Program-made: the position numbers and the translations under genes
Shown here: positions 42,322 to 42,562 of the stretch, one piece after another
Layout of the letters: every line of letters begins with the position of its first letter
How positions within the stretch are numbered: position 1 is the stretch's first letter
Notes under the pieces: generated by a model
Seen by the model: only the letters and a program-made list of their open reading frames with translations
Databases searched by the model: none
What the model was told of the DNA's origin: nothing
Assembly (NCBI RefSeq): GCF_000420845.1
Contig: NZ_ATVS01000030.1
Coordinates: 1 to 42,562 of the forward strand
From: Butyrivibrio sp. AE3009
Lineage (GTDB): Bacteria; Bacillota; Clostridia; Lachnospirales; Lachnospiraceae
DNA: 42,562 nucleotides
Direction: 5' to 3'

Positions 42322-42480
42322 TGTAATATGGCAAGCCAAGGTAATTTAGCGGACTTTTGAGGGCGGCAATCAGGAGCTGGTGGCAGGCTAAGTGTAATGA
42401 GCTGTAATATGGCAAGCCAAGGTTATTTAGCGGACTTTTGAGGGCGGCAATCAGGAGCTGGTGGCAAGCCAAGGTAATTA
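42315..42480. repeat. 81-bp tandem repeat, two copies plus a partial third
   Basis: The unit begins AATGAGCTGTAATATGG at 42315 and again at 42396. The first 71 bp of the two copies differ at one position; a short third copy (AAGCCAAGGTAATTA) follows at 42466-42480. The first copy starts inside the right arm of the palindromic element. On the minus strand the repeat stays open for 61 codons and gives a duplicated peptide, which looks accidental. Confidence 0.85.
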
Positions 42481-42503
42481 AGAGAAAGATGTTTTAGATA
42501 TAG

Positions 42504-42562
42504 ATGGTTATATACGAGAAGAAGATTCATAAAGACGGACATGAGTATATTGAGATAACGGG
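42504..42562 (+). CDS. Possible start of a further gene, cut by the window end
   Basis: From the ATG at 42504 an open frame runs to the window end, beginning MVIYEKKIHKDGHEYIEI. The composition looks protein-like, but the ribosome site is weak (AGAGAAAG too far away) and only 19 codons are visible, so no identity can be given. Confidence 0.3.
   Translation, partial: MVIYEKKIHKDGHEYIEIT

Noticed and set aside
42287..42472. Minus-strand 61-codon open frame with a duplicated peptide
   Set aside because: It is produced by the 81-bp tandem repeat, overlaps the inverted repeat arm and has no ribosome site.
42315..42480. CRISPR array
   Set aside because: The repeat unit is 81 bp with no unique spacers, and no cas genes are present.

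Overview
The window reads as a chromosomal segment of a low-to-moderate GC Firmicute, most likely a rumen- or gut-type Lachnospiraceae close to Butyrivibrio/Pseudobutyrivibrio. This assignment is inferred from gene content and protein style: a TGS-less threonyl-tRNA synthetase, a VTC/DUF4956/CotH trio, a secreted pectate lyase with choline-binding-type repeats under a perfect CcpA (cre) operator, Trk potassium uptake, and Shine-Dalgarno sites of AGGAGG type. No tRNA, rRNA, CRISPR array or transposase was seen.

Region 1 (1-7340) is a lasso-peptide locus. It holds the end of a CDP-glycerol glycerophosphotransferase-like gene, an HPr-kinase-like protein, an asparagine-synthase-like lasso cyclase, and a 60-aa precursor on the opposite strand. 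These are followed by a B2 leader peptidase, an ABC exporter, an OmpR-type response regulator and a soluble histidine kinase. The precursor fits the paeninodin pattern (Thr at -2, core Ala1-Gly2-x-Gly4, acceptor Asp9) but has an unusually long 42-residue core. It has its own ribosome binding site and an intrinsic terminator whose loop contains the cyclase stop codon. No B1/RRE gene is visible in the window.

Region 2 (7353-18761) continues on the same strand with very small gaps. It encodes a GT2, the VTC-domain protein, DUF4956 and CotH trio, two GT-C type membrane glycosyltransferases, an acyltransferase-3, an MBOAT O-acyltransferase and its DHHW/AlgX-like partner. Together these look like cell-surface glycan synthesis and O-acylation.

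Region 3 (18863-25141) holds a SEC-C protein, thrS, a PsbP/DcrB-like secreted protein, another acyltransferase, and two tandem paralogous GT2 genes on the minus strand.

Region 4 (25277-32285) holds the cre-controlled pectate lyase, a flavodoxin plus a small membrane protein (minus strand), and trkA-trkH.

Region 5 (32286-42562) holds a small exported protein, TraX, a DUF3048 lipoprotein, a WXG100-like protein with Gly-rich and Pro-rich tails behind a direct-repeat promoter, a beta-CASP metallo-beta-lactamase RNase, thyA and folA separated by a highly foldable 159-nt element, a diacylglycerol kinase, and a DUF362/ferredoxin protein. It ends in a 182-bp long-inverted-repeat element and an 81-bp tandem repeat. 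The strongest candidates for something undescribed are the lasso peptide and the two structured intergenic elements.
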